The position numbers and the translations under genes were made by a program. Shown one piece after another: positions 17,301 through 26,841 of a DNA stretch of 58,055 nt. The number at the start of each line of letters is the position of its first letter. The stretch's first letter is position 1. The stretch comes from Candidatus Borkfalkia stercoripullorum (lineage in GTDB: Bacteria > Bacillota > Clostridia > Christensenellales > Borkfalkiaceae). The DNA is taken from contig DWXC01000026.1 in NCBI GenBank assembly GCA_019119395.1, positions 1-58,055 of the forward strand, read 5' to 3'. The notes under the pieces are model-generated. The model was not told the origin of the DNA. It did not search any database and saw only the letters and a list, made by a program, of their open reading frames with translations.

Positions 17301-19076
17301 ATGAAAAAGAGAGCGGTTTTATCCGTCGCGCTGAGCGCGGCGCTCGCGCTGGGATGCGCTTCGGCGCTGGTCGGCTGCGACAGGGGAACGACCCAATCGG
17401 GCAGGGAAGCGGACTATACGCTCACCTTTTACCGTTCCCGCAATTCGGGTATGACGGACGGATCTGACGAAGATCTCGTCACGCAGGCTTTGGAAGACAA
17501 ATATTACGAGGAAACGGGAGACTCCGTCCGCCTCGTCATGAAAATGTATTCGGGCAACGACCTCTCCACGCAGGTAGACATCAACTACCCGAAGAGCAAC
17601 ACCGACCTCGAATGCGTGACGCATTACCTTTCCGACGCGGACGGCAGCGCCATTTCCAAATATGCGAAGGAAGAGGGCGCGACCGTGGATATGAAAGATC
17701 TTCTCGAAGAATACGGGCAGAACATTCTCAAAGCCATCCGCACGAACGACGAGGGGCATCTTGCAGAACGCGCCGCATGGTTCAAAAACGGGGACGAATG
17801 GGGCATGCACGCGATCCCCGGCGTGAGCGAGGAGAGCTGTTTTGCCGTTCTGCTGCGCAAAGACATGGTGCGCGCCGTGCAGGACGTTACGGGCATCGAT
17901 CCCGAAGATTACGATATCGCCAACGACGAATACGGCAACCTGACTTTCAACGAATTCTATAAACTCATGTGGGCGATCAAGCAGAACGTGCAGGGCGTCA
18001 CGTACCCGATCGTCGGCGCGCCCTGGGATATCGGCCGCGTTTTCGGCACGGCGTTCGGCGTAGACGCGTTCAACAATGCGTATGATGCCGACGGCAATTT
18101 CGTACCCAGCCAGCTTCAGCCCGAGTATGACAGGTATCTGCAGATGATGTGGCATTGGGCGAAAGACGGCGTCTGGGAGAAGGACGCTTCCGTCAACTCC
18201 GACGACAACCGTCTCACCGCGTTCGTGGCGGGGCAGGCCGCATGCTATATCGCCTATCCCGAGATCAAAAACCTGATCACGGTCGCACGCAGGGCGCAGG
18301 CTGCGAACCCCGGTTCGGAATATATGATCATCGCGCCGCTCGCGACTTCCACCGACATTTCCGATTACGATTATCTCTTCGAGGACACCGTGGACATCGC
18401 CAATCTCCCGACGGAAGCGAGCGGTGAGGGCGAACGGCAGGTCATCGGCAACCTGAGCAACCCGCGCGCGTTCTACGGGCTCATTCTGCCGTACATGAAC
18501 GAACAGCCCGAAAATTATATCAAATTCATCGACTGGATGTATTCCGACGTGGAGAATTACGAACTTGCCAAGTACGGCATCAAGGGCACGCACTGGGTCG
18601 AAGGCGAGGACAAAGTCGTCGACGGCGTTAGTTACAAGACGTGGAAATATCCCGACCAGTATGCCGCGCAGTATCAGGAAAAGGCGCCTTATTCCGGAGC
18701 TTGGGAGATATTGGAAAACATCAACGTTTCCAACAGGCTGCGCTATGACTACAACACGCTGGAAACCAAATGGTACGTCAAAGTGACGAACGATTTCGAA
18801 ACGTATTGCTCGGGGACGGAGGGCATCTGGATGGGCGAGATCCCGAGGGAACTCAACAGCGAAGCCGGTCACATCGGTGAATGGATCGAAAACGTGCGCG
18901 GCAAGGCATGGGCGGGCATCTACGGCGGCCCGAACAGGGATCAGACGCCCGCGGAACTTCTCGCCGAATATGCGGCGGATATGCAGGAAAAAGCGCCCAA
19001 TTATCTCAAATACATCGCCGACGAACACAAAGCGGCACAGGATTATTTCGATCAGCTGTTTGCGGAAAAAGCATAA
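17301..19076 (+). CDS. Oligosaccharide-binding lipoprotein of the ABC transporter
   Basis: A 591-residue extracellular solute-binding protein, at the large end typical of LplA-type proteins. The N-terminus has a signal peptide and lipobox SALVGCDRG (Cys about 29). The mature part alternates acidic helices and strands (NDEYGNLTFNEFYKLMWAIKQN; GLILPYMNEQPENYIKFIDWMYSD) as in family 1 binding proteins. AGGAGG precedes the ATG. It captures the oligosaccharide outside the membrane for the two permeases. The ligand is not determined; neighbouring enzymes point to mannose-containing or other decorated plant glycans. Confidence 0.9.
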   Translation: MKKRAVLSVALSAALALGCASALVGCDRGTTQSGREADYTLTFYRSRNSGMTDGSDEDLVTQALEDKYYEETGDSVRLVMKMYSGNDLSTQVDINYPKSNTDLECVTHYLSDADGSAISKYAKEEGATVDMKDLLEEYGQNILKAIRTNDEGHLAERAAWFKNGDEWGMHAIPGVSEESCFAVLLRKDMVRAVQDVTGIDPEDYDIANDEYGNLTFNEFYKLMWAIKQNVQGVTYPIVGAPWDIGRVFGTAFGVDAFNNAYDADGNFVPSQLQPEYDRYLQMMWHWAKDGVWEKDASVNSDDNRLTAFVAGQAACYIAYPEIKNLITVARRAQAANPGSEYMIIAPLATSTDISDYDYLFEDTVDIANLPTEASGEGERQVIGNLSNPRAFYGLILPYMNEQPENYIKFIDWMYSDVENYELAKYGIKGTHWVEGEDKVVDGVSYKTWKYPDQYAAQYQEKAPYSGAWEILENINVSNRLRYDYNTLETKWYVKVTNDFETYCSGTEGIWMGEIPRELNSEAGHIGEWIENVRGKAWAGIYGGPNRDQTPAELLAEYAADMQEKAPNYLKYIADEHKAAQDYFDQLFAEKA

Positions 19077-19088
19077 GGAGAGACGCGC

Positions 19089-20615
19089 GTGAAAAGGAGA
19101 AAGACGCTCATATGCACAATTCTCGCTCTCCTTCTGGCGTTGGCCGCCGTATTCGCTTCCTGCCGTTCGGCAGACGAGCCGTACGGCGACCCGGACGCCA
19201 ACCGCGAGATCCCGCAGGGCTCGGTGCAGCTGACCATAGGCCCCGAGCCGGGAGAGCACGCCCTTATCGCGTTCAGCGCCGAACTTGACCCGCATTTTTT
19301 CAGTTATAACGTGGGCAGGAGCGGCGTGAACGGGCAGGGCGAAAACTGGGAATGCAAAGCGGAGGACTGGGATACGTACGTCGTGCCCCGCGTTCGCGAC
19401 ATGAACCTGCAACGCATCCGCGTCATGTTCCTTCCGTCGTGGGTGGCGGAAGAAGAGAGCAGTTATACAAACAGGGAATACACCTTCGAGTCGAAGGGCA
19501 TGCAGTCCCTGTATAAAGTGCTCGATCTGGCGGACGAGCTCGATATTGACGTGAACCTCACGTATTGGGGTGCGGATTCTCCCTGCGAATGGCTGACGGA
19601 TAAGAGCCTTGCGGGGTGGTGCGTCAACCCCGCCGAGGGCATGGAACAGCAATTCTGTGATATTTTTACCGACACGGTCAAATACCTCATGGACGAAAAG
19701 GGGTACGGGTGCATCAGGGAGATCACGATCTTCAACGAGCCGACAGGTATTTTCAAACCGTTCGGCAACGTCAAGGGCAACGGCATGTACTGCGACATCT
19801 GCCGCCTCATGCACGAAACGTTTGAAAAGGCGGGCATCCGCGACCGCGTGAAGTTCGCTCTGAGCGACGACACGAGCGACACGGTATGGCTCGCACAGAC
19901 GTGCGCGCAGCTTTCGGATATCATGGACATCGCGAGTTCGCACAGTTATTACTGGGGCAACGAGCATACCAACGAACAGATGCAGAACAGCAGTCCGTAC
20001 GCGTTCAAAAATTTCCATACGGTCATGGCGGATTATCCCGAGATCCCGCATTTCTTCGGTGAACTCGGCATGAATACGGGCATCGACACGCACACGGTGA
20101 CCAACGCCGCGACGGCCGAACGCGGGCTGACCATTTCGCGCATCGTCGTCAACATGATCAACAGCGGTTCGGCGGGCGCGAGTTATTGGGTGCTGTTCAA
20201 TCAATACTACGACGACGTCGATTCGCGCATCATGAATATGGGACTTTGGGCATTCGCCGACGAAGGTTACGTCTGCCGTCCCGTGTATTACGCGTACTCG
20301 CTCTTTACGCGGTTCGGGCAGAACGGTTCGGATATCTTTACGATCCAAAGCCCCGACCCGAACATCGCGGCGTTCGCGCTGCGCAGCCCCGAAGGGAAGT
20401 GGTCGTATTTCGTCGTCAACGACAGTGAGCGGGATATCTCGGTGTCCTTCCTCAACGAAGCGAAATTCCCTTCCGCGCTGAACAAATACGTGTACGACGA
20501 GAACAACGTGCCGACCGACAACAAGGTGATCCCTTCCTCGGGCAGAATGACTCCCGACGGCAGGGTGCTGACCGATACGATATCCGGCCGCAGTTTCGCC
20601 GTGTATGCCGAGTGA
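19089..20615 (+). CDS. Clan GH-A glycosidase-like lipoprotein, copy 1
   Basis: A 508-residue protein starting at GTG 19089 with AAGGAGAG upstream. Signal peptide with lipobox VFASCRS. The body reads as a (beta/alpha)8 barrel of clan GH-A: LQRIRVMFLPSWV on an early strand, VNLTYWGAD, then EITIFNEPTGIF with the proposed acid/base Glu (about 218), and IPHFFGELGMNTG with the proposed nucleophile Glu (about 323). A small C-terminal beta domain follows (WSYFVVNDSERDISVSF). I cannot place it in a specific GH family. Paralogous to the next gene, with which it shares most motifs. Probably a cell-surface endo- or exo-acting enzyme feeding the transporter. Confidence 0.7.
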   Translation: MKRRKTLICTILALLLALAAVFASCRSADEPYGDPDANREIPQGSVQLTIGPEPGEHALIAFSAELDPHFFSYNVGRSGVNGQGENWECKAEDWDTYVVPRVRDMNLQRIRVMFLPSWVAEEESSYTNREYTFESKGMQSLYKVLDLADELDIDVNLTYWGADSPCEWLTDKSLAGWCVNPAEGMEQQFCDIFTDTVKYLMDEKGYGCIREITIFNEPTGIFKPFGNVKGNGMYCDICRLMHETFEKAGIRDRVKFALSDDTSDTVWLAQTCAQLSDIMDIASSHSYYWGNEHTNEQMQNSSPYAFKNFHTVMADYPEIPHFFGELGMNTGIDTHTVTNAATAERGLTISRIVVNMINSGSAGASYWVLFNQYYDDVDSRIMNMGLWAFADEGYVCRPVYYAYSLFTRFGQNGSDIFTIQSPDPNIAAFALRSPEGKWSYFVVNDSERDISVSFLNEAKFPSALNKYVYDENNVPTDNKVIPSSGRMTPDGRVLTDTISGRSFAVYAE

Positions 20616-20628
20616 GGGCGAAAAGCGT

Positions 20629-22107
20629 ATGAAAAAGAAATTATTATCCGTGTTCCTTGCCGCGGCGGTGGGCATGTCCTTTGCGGGATGTTCGGGCGGC
20701 GGCGAGGACGGCGGCAAGGAGGAAGTGACCGTGCCCGAAAACAGCATCGTTCTCGATATCGCCGCAGAAAGCAACGGCAGACGTATGAAGGGATTCGGCG
20801 CGGAGTGCGACCCGCTCTTCATATCCGAAAACGTGGGCGAGTCGGGCACGGACGAAAACGGCGCCGCATGGGAATGCAAAGAAGAGGATTGGGTAAACGT
20901 CATCGAACCGCGCATCGAAGAGATCAACTTGCAGCGCATGCGCGTCATGCTCTGCCCGAGTTATTTCTGCCCGACGTACGAACAGTACGCTTCCAAAAAT
21001 TACGCCTGGGCGTCCGAAGAAATGTCTTCCGTCTATCAGGTGCTGGAAACGGCGCAAAAATCGGATATCACCGTCAATCTGACCTATTGGGGCGTGGACG
21101 CGCTCAAATGTCCTTGGCTTGCGGCGTCGCAGGAGGGCTGGATGAGCTTCCCCAAAGCGGAATACGAGGAAGCGTTCTGCGAGATGTTTGCGGACGCGGT
21201 CAAATATCTTAAAGAAGACAGGGGATACACCTGCATCCGCGAGATCACGATCTTCAACGAGCCCAATTCTTACGGGTTCGAAAACTATGCGCGCATCTGC
21301 CGCATGATGAACGAAAAGTTTATCGGGGCGGGGCTGCGTGACGGCGTGGAATTCAACCTTTCCGACACCGCGGAAAACAAGGACTGGCTGGAACGCTGCG
21401 CGAAGGAATTGAGCGATATATCCGATTTTTTGAACGCGCACACGTATTCTTTCGGTTACGGCATGACCAATCGCGAGATCTACGAGGCGTGCCTGGACTG
21501 GGTGTCGCGCATGGAAGGCTGCGGCCAGGATCTTTACTTCAACGAATTCGGCACGAACAAAGCGACCTCTTCGCATACGGCGAGCGACAATTTCGACCCC
21601 GAACGCGGGCTTGAAATTTGCCGCATCGCGGCGAACATGGTCAACGCGGGCATCGTCGGGGCGAGTTACTGGGTGCTGTTCAGCCAGCTGTATAACCGCG
21701 AGGAAGTCGGGCGGTACATGGATATGGGGCTGTGGGGGTGCGCGAACGAGGGTTATGCCTGCCGTCCCGTGTTTTACGCCTACACCTTGCTCACCCGCTT
21801 CGTGCCCGCGGGCGCGCACATTTACCCGATCTCTTCGGCGGATGAAAACATCGTCGCATTCGCGGTCAGAACGCCTTCGGGCAAGTGGAGTTACGTCGCG
21901 GTGAACAATTCCGACGAAGCGAAAAAACTCGCGTTCCGCAACGCGGGCGAAGCGCCCGAAGGGAGCGTGAAAAAGTACGTCTACGACGTGAAAAACGTTC
22001 CGACGGACAACCGCGTCATCACGGCGTATACCGAAATCGGGTGCGTGCAGGAATACCTGTTCGACGAACTCGGCGGGCAGTCCGTCGCCGTATACACGCA
22101 GTTATGA
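20629..22107 (+). CDS. Clan GH-A glycosidase-like lipoprotein, copy 2
   Basis: A 492-residue lipoprotein (lipobox SFAGCSG) related along its full length to the preceding gene. MKGFGAECDPLF opens the mature barrel; EITIFNEPNSYG carries the proposed acid/base and DLYFNEFGTNKA the proposed nucleophile, replacing FFGELGMN of copy 1. The ribosome site is weak (GAGGGCG), and only 13 bp separate it from copy 1. The two copies have clearly diverged, so they likely cut different bonds or accept different side chains. The stop overlaps the next start (ATGA). Confidence 0.7.
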   Translation: MKKKLLSVFLAAAVGMSFAGCSGGGEDGGKEEVTVPENSIVLDIAAESNGRRMKGFGAECDPLFISENVGESGTDENGAAWECKEEDWVNVIEPRIEEINLQRMRVMLCPSYFCPTYEQYASKNYAWASEEMSSVYQVLETAQKSDITVNLTYWGVDALKCPWLAASQEGWMSFPKAEYEEAFCEMFADAVKYLKEDRGYTCIREITIFNEPNSYGFENYARICRMMNEKFIGAGLRDGVEFNLSDTAENKDWLERCAKELSDISDFLNAHTYSFGYGMTNREIYEACLDWVSRMEGCGQDLYFNEFGTNKATSSHTASDNFDPERGLEICRIAANMVNAGIVGASYWVLFSQLYNREEVGRYMDMGLWGCANEGYACRPVFYAYTLLTRFVPAGAHIYPISSADENIVAFAVRTPSGKWSYVAVNNSDEAKKLAFRNAGEAPEGSVKKYVYDVKNVPTDNRVITAYTEIGCVQEYLFDELGGQSVAVYTQL

Positions 22108-23207
22108 CGGGCCGCGAGAAAAAACTGCTCCTTCCGTACTGGAAGAGCGAAATCGTTTACGAAGAACCTGTTTTGCTCGTGCGGAGCCGCGACGGCGGCT
22201 TCGCACCCAAAAAGATGATGTATCCCGTCCGGGAAGTGCTCGCCGTGCGCAGGGCGGACGGCGGCAGGGCGCGGTTTTCGGCTCCCGGGGATTACTTTGT
22301 GCGGGGCGGGGAACTTTGCTTTCCCCAAGATACCGCGCTTCCGCACCTCGATTACGGGGAAATGTATTTGGATGAGCCGAACGGCCTGCGCGTCGCATCT
22401 ATTAAGGAACGAGGGAAATTTCTGCGCACGGAAAACGGCGTGTTTTTCAACGGATATGCAGTGCTTTTTACCTACCGCACGGAAAAAAAGTTTCTCATGC
22501 CGCCGCCCGAAAAGCAAAGCGCGGCGGTCGCCGTGCGCGAAAGGCTTCGTAACAGAGAGAATCTGAATTTTGTTTTTTACGGCGACAGCATCACCACGGG
22601 CGTCAATGCGTCGGGGTATTTCAACATTCGGCCGCATACGCCCGTCTTTTCGCAACTTGCGGTGCGGGCGCTGCGCGAGCGTTTCGGCTATATCGGCCAG
22701 ACGGACATCGCGCACGTCAACACGGCGGAAGGCGGTTGGACTTCCATTCAAGGATTGGAACGCCTGCAAGAGCGGGTTCTGGACAAAAAACCCGACGTGC
22801 TGTTTTTGGGCTTCGGCATGAACGACGGCGGGGGAAAACCGAACCCTTCGTTCGGCGCAGCCTTCGGCGAACGCATGGAAGAAATGGTCGGGAAAGTGCA
22901 TGCGGCGTTTCCCGATTGCCTCATCGTGCTGGCTTCGCCGATGATGCCGAATGCGGACGCGCTCAATTACGACGAAAATTACCCCGTTCTGTCCAACCAG
23001 CCGCAGTGCGCCGCCGCGCTCGAAAAGATCGCGCTTTCGCATGAAAATACGGCGTTCATCGACGTATCGCGCTATTCGGCGCGCATCGCGGAAAGAAAAG
23101 AATTTCACGACATGGGCGACACGATGGTGCATCCGAACGATTTTATCGCGCGGCTGTACGCGCAGATGTTTCTCAACTTGTTTATCGATGATAAGGAGGC
23201 TATATGA
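22104..23207 (+). CDS. Cytosolic SGNH-hydrolase, probable carbohydrate esterase
   Basis: A 367-residue protein without signal peptide. An N-terminal beta-rich region of about 150 residues precedes an SGNH domain: block I is VFYGDSITTG (Ser about 164), block III is GFGMNDGGG, and the C-terminal block is TMVHPNDF with the catalytic His. The usual DxxH Asp position holds Thr, so the enzyme may use a Ser-His dyad, as known for CE2 esterases, which also carry a beta domain in front. Paralogous to the next gene, a lipoprotein. A matching inside/outside pair would remove acetyl groups from polysaccharide and imported oligosaccharides. Overlaps both neighbours by 4 bp. Confidence 0.7.
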   Translation: MTGREKKLLLPYWKSEIVYEEPVLLVRSRDGGFAPKKMMYPVREVLAVRRADGGRARFSAPGDYFVRGGELCFPQDTALPHLDYGEMYLDEPNGLRVASIKERGKFLRTENGVFFNGYAVLFTYRTEKKFLMPPPEKQSAAVAVRERLRNRENLNFVFYGDSITTGVNASGYFNIRPHTPVFSQLAVRALRERFGYIGQTDIAHVNTAEGGWTSIQGLERLQERVLDKKPDVLFLGFGMNDGGGKPNPSFGAAFGERMEEMVGKVHAAFPDCLIVLASPMMPNADALNYDENYPVLSNQPQCAAALEKIALSHENTAFIDVSRYSARIAERKEFHDMGDTMVHPNDFIARLYAQMFLNLFIDDKEAI

Positions 23208-24481
23208 AAAAAATTTTGGCGTTGTTGCTTTCGTTCTGCTTTGTGCTGGGGTTCGCCGCGGGATGCTCGGACGGAGAAAAAGACCCCGGCGGCAACGGGA
23301 ATACGCCCGTAGACCCGCTCCCCGGAGGGGATGAGGAAGAACTCCTCTCCGTGGAAGAGATCCTCGAAAAGGCGGAAGCGGACGATCTGACATGCCCTTC
23401 CTATGAAGCGGACAAATACCTTTTGCCGATTTGGGAGAGCCAGATCGTGTACAACGAGACCGTTTGCTTTATTCAGAACGAGGACGGCACGTATCCCGTC
23501 GAGCAGCTCGCGTATCCCGTCGCAAAGGTGCTCGAAGTGCGCGATTCCACCCTCGGTACGCTGTACGAGGAGGGGAAGGATTACGAGATCGCCGAAGGCG
23601 GCATCCGCCTTTTGGCGGATACGTCCGTCACGCATTTCGCGTTCGACGAATTTTACCTGAAAGAAGCGCCTTCGTCCACCGCCGCGGTCGAATCGGTCAA
23701 ACACCCGGGCCGCTATCTCAAACTCGGCGACGGCGGGTACTTCTATTCCCGCCAGGTCTGCGTCACATATATCCGCACCGAAAAATACGCCGGGCCGCAG
23801 GTGCGCGACGATTCGAAGTTCATTCCCGAAACGATCGCAAAATTGCAGAACAAAGAAGATCTGAGCATTGTTTTCTACGGCGACAGCATAACGACGGGCA
23901 GCAGCGTCAGCGGCTGGCAGTTCGCCAACATTGAACCGTATACGCCGATCTTCAGCGACATGATCGTCGCGGATCTGGAGCGCTTTTACGGGTATGACGG
24001 CGTCGAAAGTCACAACACCGCGGTGGGCGGATGGACGGCCGCGGGCGCAAAGACGAGCGAAAACGTCACCGACAGGGTGATCGCTTACAGCCCCGATCTC
24101 GTGGTGCTTGCATTCGGCATGAACGATGCCGGCGGGGCGATCAACCCCGATTTCCGTCAGACTTTCCAGACGAACATCGAGACGATCATCACGTACACGA
24201 GGCGCTTTTTGCCCGCATGCGAGTTTCTTCTCGTTTCCACGATGCTTCCCAATCCCGACGGCAAGGGCAATCTTGCCAATCACAGAGACTGCAAGCAGGC
24301 GCTGGAAAATCTCGTGAACGAATACGAGGGCGTGGCGCTGGCGGACATGACTTCCATGAGCGACTGGCTTTTGGAACGCAAAGAATTTCAGGACATGGGA
24401 GACAATCTCGTTCATCCCACAGATTTTCTGTCGCGCATTTACGCGCAGGTCATTCTGAATTCACTGTTGGTAAGCGATTAA
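23204..24481 (+). CDS. SGNH-hydrolase lipoprotein, probable carbohydrate esterase
   Basis: A 425-residue secreted paralogue of the previous gene. Signal peptide and lipobox GFAAGCSDG (Cys about 22), a Pro/Gly-rich linker, beta-rich region, then SGNH blocks: VFYGDSITTGSSVSG (block I), AFGMNDAGG (block III) and NLVHPTDF with catalytic His; the Asp position is Asn. AAGGAGG lies 6 bp before the ATG inside the upstream gene. Extracellular location suits deacetylation of the polymer before the lipoprotein glycosidases act. Confidence 0.72.
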   Translation: MKKILALLLSFCFVLGFAAGCSDGEKDPGGNGNTPVDPLPGGDEEELLSVEEILEKAEADDLTCPSYEADKYLLPIWESQIVYNETVCFIQNEDGTYPVEQLAYPVAKVLEVRDSTLGTLYEEGKDYEIAEGGIRLLADTSVTHFAFDEFYLKEAPSSTAAVESVKHPGRYLKLGDGGYFYSRQVCVTYIRTEKYAGPQVRDDSKFIPETIAKLQNKEDLSIVFYGDSITTGSSVSGWQFANIEPYTPIFSDMIVADLERFYGYDGVESHNTAVGGWTAAGAKTSENVTDRVIAYSPDLVVLAFGMNDAGGAINPDFRQTFQTNIETIITYTRRFLPACEFLLVSTMLPNPDGKGNLANHRDCKQALENLVNEYEGVALADMTSMSDWLLERKEFQDMGDNLVHPTDFLSRIYAQVILNSLLVSD

Positions 24482-24498
24482 ATTTACGGAGACTGGCT

Positions 24499-26175
24499 AT
24501 GTTAATTACAATCAAGAAAGAGGACTGCGCGGACACAATGAAAAAATTGAGACCCATCCTCGAAACGCTGCAGGACGGGGCGACGCTCTCTTTCGAAAAA
24601 GGTACATATCATTTCAACAGGGAAAACTATTTTTCGGGCTGGTTCAGCAAATTTCCCTGCCTGATCGGGACGCTGAACATCGCCTTTTACCTGAAAGGCA
24701 AAAAGAACGTCGTGATAGACGGCGGCGGCAGCGAGTTCATATTCCACGGCAGGGTGACGCCCTTTCTTTTGGAAGGATGCGAAAACATCGAGATCCGCAA
24801 TTTGACCGTCGACTACGACCGCCCTTTTTACTCGCAGGCGGAGATCCTCGAGGTGTGCGGCGGCGAAGTCCGTCTGAAATTCGATGAAGGATTCCCTTAC
24901 AGGGTGGAGGGCAACAACCTGATTTTTTATGCGGACGATTGGGAGAACCGCCTCGATAAATGCATCACCATGCTGCAGGAGTTCGACCCGAAAACGCGCG
25001 CGCCCGCCTACAATTCCGATACCATACTCTGCCGCATCGGAGACGGCGTCGCCGTGTCCGAATCAGCACCGCTGGCGATGACGCTTTACAAGGCAAAGGA
25101 CGGGGGAGACGGTACGGTCGTGCTGTACGGGGAAAAACCCTTCCACTTCAAGGTGGGAAACAAACTCGAATTTTGCCACGAGGACAGGGAAAACAACGCT
25201 TTCCTCGTCTATGGTAGCGAAAACGTGGCGCTCAGGGATGTTTTTATCCGTCATTGCGGCGCGTTCGGGGTCATGGGCGTCACGACAAAAGACCTCACGC
25301 TCGAACGGGTGCATACGGCGCTCGACAAAAAGTCGAAGGGGCTGGTCAGCACCAATGCCGATTCGGTGCATATCATTCATTGTTACGGCAAACTGACCAT
25401 ACGCGACTGCGTGTTCGAGAATATGCTCGACGACGCGCTCAACGTACACGGGCAGTTCATGGAAGTGGTGGATAAACCCGACGCGCACAGTTTGCTCGTG
25501 CGCTGCAAATTGTGGGGGTATAACGGGATCGAGATCTACCGCAAGGGCAAAAAGGTCAACCTGTACAGCCAAAACACGATCAACAACATCGGCGTTTACA
25601 CCGTAAAAGATGCGCAATATCTGCCCGACAACGACTATGCGGACGTACTGCTCACCTTCGAGGAAGAGATCGAGGGCGAAGTGCTGCACGGCTTTGTCGA
25701 GAATTTCGAGATGATGCCCGAACTCCTCGTGCAGAGGGTAAAAACGGGCAGAAACCGCCCGCGCGGCTTTCTCATCCAGACAAACAAGCCCGTTTTGGTG
25801 GAAGAGTGCGAATTTTACAACAGCAATTTTGCGATCAACATCACTTCCGACTGCACGTATTGGTACGAATCGGGGCCCGTGCGCGACGTTACGATACGCA
25901 ACAACAAATTCATCGACTGCAATTACAGTTGGGGCGAAGCGCCGATCGGCATCACACCCGAATACGAAACGTGCGAAGAAGCGCGCTATTACCATAAGGG
26001 CATTTCCGTGCTTGGCAACGAGTTCTATTCTTTCACGGGCGGCATGATCTATGCGGTCGGCGTGGACGGGCTGCGCGTGCGCGGCAACAAATTCGTCGTG
26101 ACGGACACCTATCCGCGCCGCTTCGACACCCCGAAATACACGCTGCGCAACTGCAACAACTGCGATCTGGAGTGA
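24499..26175 (+). CDS. Intracellular right-handed beta-helix enzyme, GH110-like
   Basis: A 558-residue protein with no signal peptide. Residues about 30-540 show repeating short strands with N/D ladders (NVVIDGGGSEFIFHG; NIEIRNLTVDYDRPF; LTIRDCVFENMLDDALNVHG; VTIRNNKFIDCN), typical of a parallel beta-helix. IDGGGSEFIFHG, TVDYDRPF and DDALNVHG resemble GH110 alpha-1,3-galactosidases, where Asp pairs on the helix face are catalytic. The resemblance is by eye; a polysaccharide lyase or epimerase of similar fold is the alternative. It lies 17 bp after the esterase gene with ACGGAGA upstream. It would trim side groups from imported oligosaccharides. Confidence 0.6.
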   Translation: MLITIKKEDCADTMKKLRPILETLQDGATLSFEKGTYHFNRENYFSGWFSKFPCLIGTLNIAFYLKGKKNVVIDGGGSEFIFHGRVTPFLLEGCENIEIRNLTVDYDRPFYSQAEILEVCGGEVRLKFDEGFPYRVEGNNLIFYADDWENRLDKCITMLQEFDPKTRAPAYNSDTILCRIGDGVAVSESAPLAMTLYKAKDGGDGTVVLYGEKPFHFKVGNKLEFCHEDRENNAFLVYGSENVALRDVFIRHCGAFGVMGVTTKDLTLERVHTALDKKSKGLVSTNADSVHIIHCYGKLTIRDCVFENMLDDALNVHGQFMEVVDKPDAHSLLVRCKLWGYNGIEIYRKGKKVNLYSQNTINNIGVYTVKDAQYLPDNDYADVLLTFEEEIEGEVLHGFVENFEMMPELLVQRVKTGRNRPRGFLIQTNKPVLVEECEFYNSNFAINITSDCTYWYESGPVRDVTIRNNKFIDCNYSWGEAPIGITPEYETCEEARYYHKGISVLGNEFYSFTGGMIYAVGVDGLRVRGNKFVVTDTYPRRFDTPKYTLRNCNNCDLE

Positions 26176-26181
26176 ACGGCG

Positions 26182-26841
26182 TTGAAAGACAGGATACTTC
26201 GACTGCTCCGCGCGGCGGCAAAAGCGTACAAAGAATTCAAGAGCGGATTCCGCCTCGGCGCGGACGGCAAAGAGGCGTTTTCCGCCGTTCTCCGCTCTCT
26301 GGAAAATTCGCTCGGGCAATACTGCCTGCAATACGATTATCTTTGCGGCGCGGATTCCGCAAAGACGGACGGGATCACGCAAAATTACGTGCCCGCCCCG
26401 GGGGATGCGGTGCTCATGGATCTTTCCGTGGGGAAAGACGGCGTGTGGTGCGACGTGTGCCGCACTTTCTTCGTGGGGTATGCCGACCGAAAGCAGAGGG
26501 CGGATTTTGCGGCATTGAAAGGGGCGCTCCGCGCGGGCGAAAAGATATTATGCGCGGGCGCGCGTGCGGAAGATGTTTTCGGCGCGGTAAACGGCGCTTT
26601 GGGCGGCGAGCTCGTCCACCATGCGGGGCATCTTTTCGGAACGGGGCCGCTCATGCCTCCGCGCTTTATGCGGGGCGAACGGGCGGTTTTGGAAGAGGGC
26701 TCGTTCGCGACTCTCGAACCGGGGCTGTATCGTAAAAATTTCGGCATCCGCATCGAAAACGATTATTTTATCGGCGGCAATGCGGAAAACCTGTTTGAAG
26801 GGCTCATGCCGCTCGAATTGGAGGATTATATATTGCAATGA
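26182..26841 (+). CDS. M24 (pita-bread fold) aminopeptidase/prolidase-like protein
   Basis: A 219-residue protein starting at TTG 26182, with GGAG nine bases upstream. It has the metal-binding pattern of M24 peptidases: Asp pair in LMDLSVGKDGVWCDVCRTFF (about 73-86), His in HHAGHLFGTG (about 152), Glu in LEEGSFATLEPGLY and Glu in GIRIENDY. It is shorter than the 250-residue minimal methionine aminopeptidase and lacks an N-terminal creatinase domain. Its presence among sugar genes is odd; it could hydrolyse an unusual amide or C-N bond, or a glycopeptide product. It overlaps the next start by ATGA, so it is part of the operon. Confidence 0.75.
   Translation: MKDRILRLLRAAAKAYKEFKSGFRLGADGKEAFSAVLRSLENSLGQYCLQYDYLCGADSAKTDGITQNYVPAPGDAVLMDLSVGKDGVWCDVCRTFFVGYADRKQRADFAALKGALRAGEKILCAGARAEDVFGAVNGALGGELVHHAGHLFGTGPLMPPRFMRGERAVLEEGSFATLEPGLYRKNFGIRIENDYFIGGNAENLFEGLMPLELEDYILQ

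Noticed and set aside
17319-20948. A 1209-codon open frame on the minus strand
   Set aside because: Antisense shadow of the binding-protein and GH-A genes, spanning unrelated genes; composition is shadow-like.
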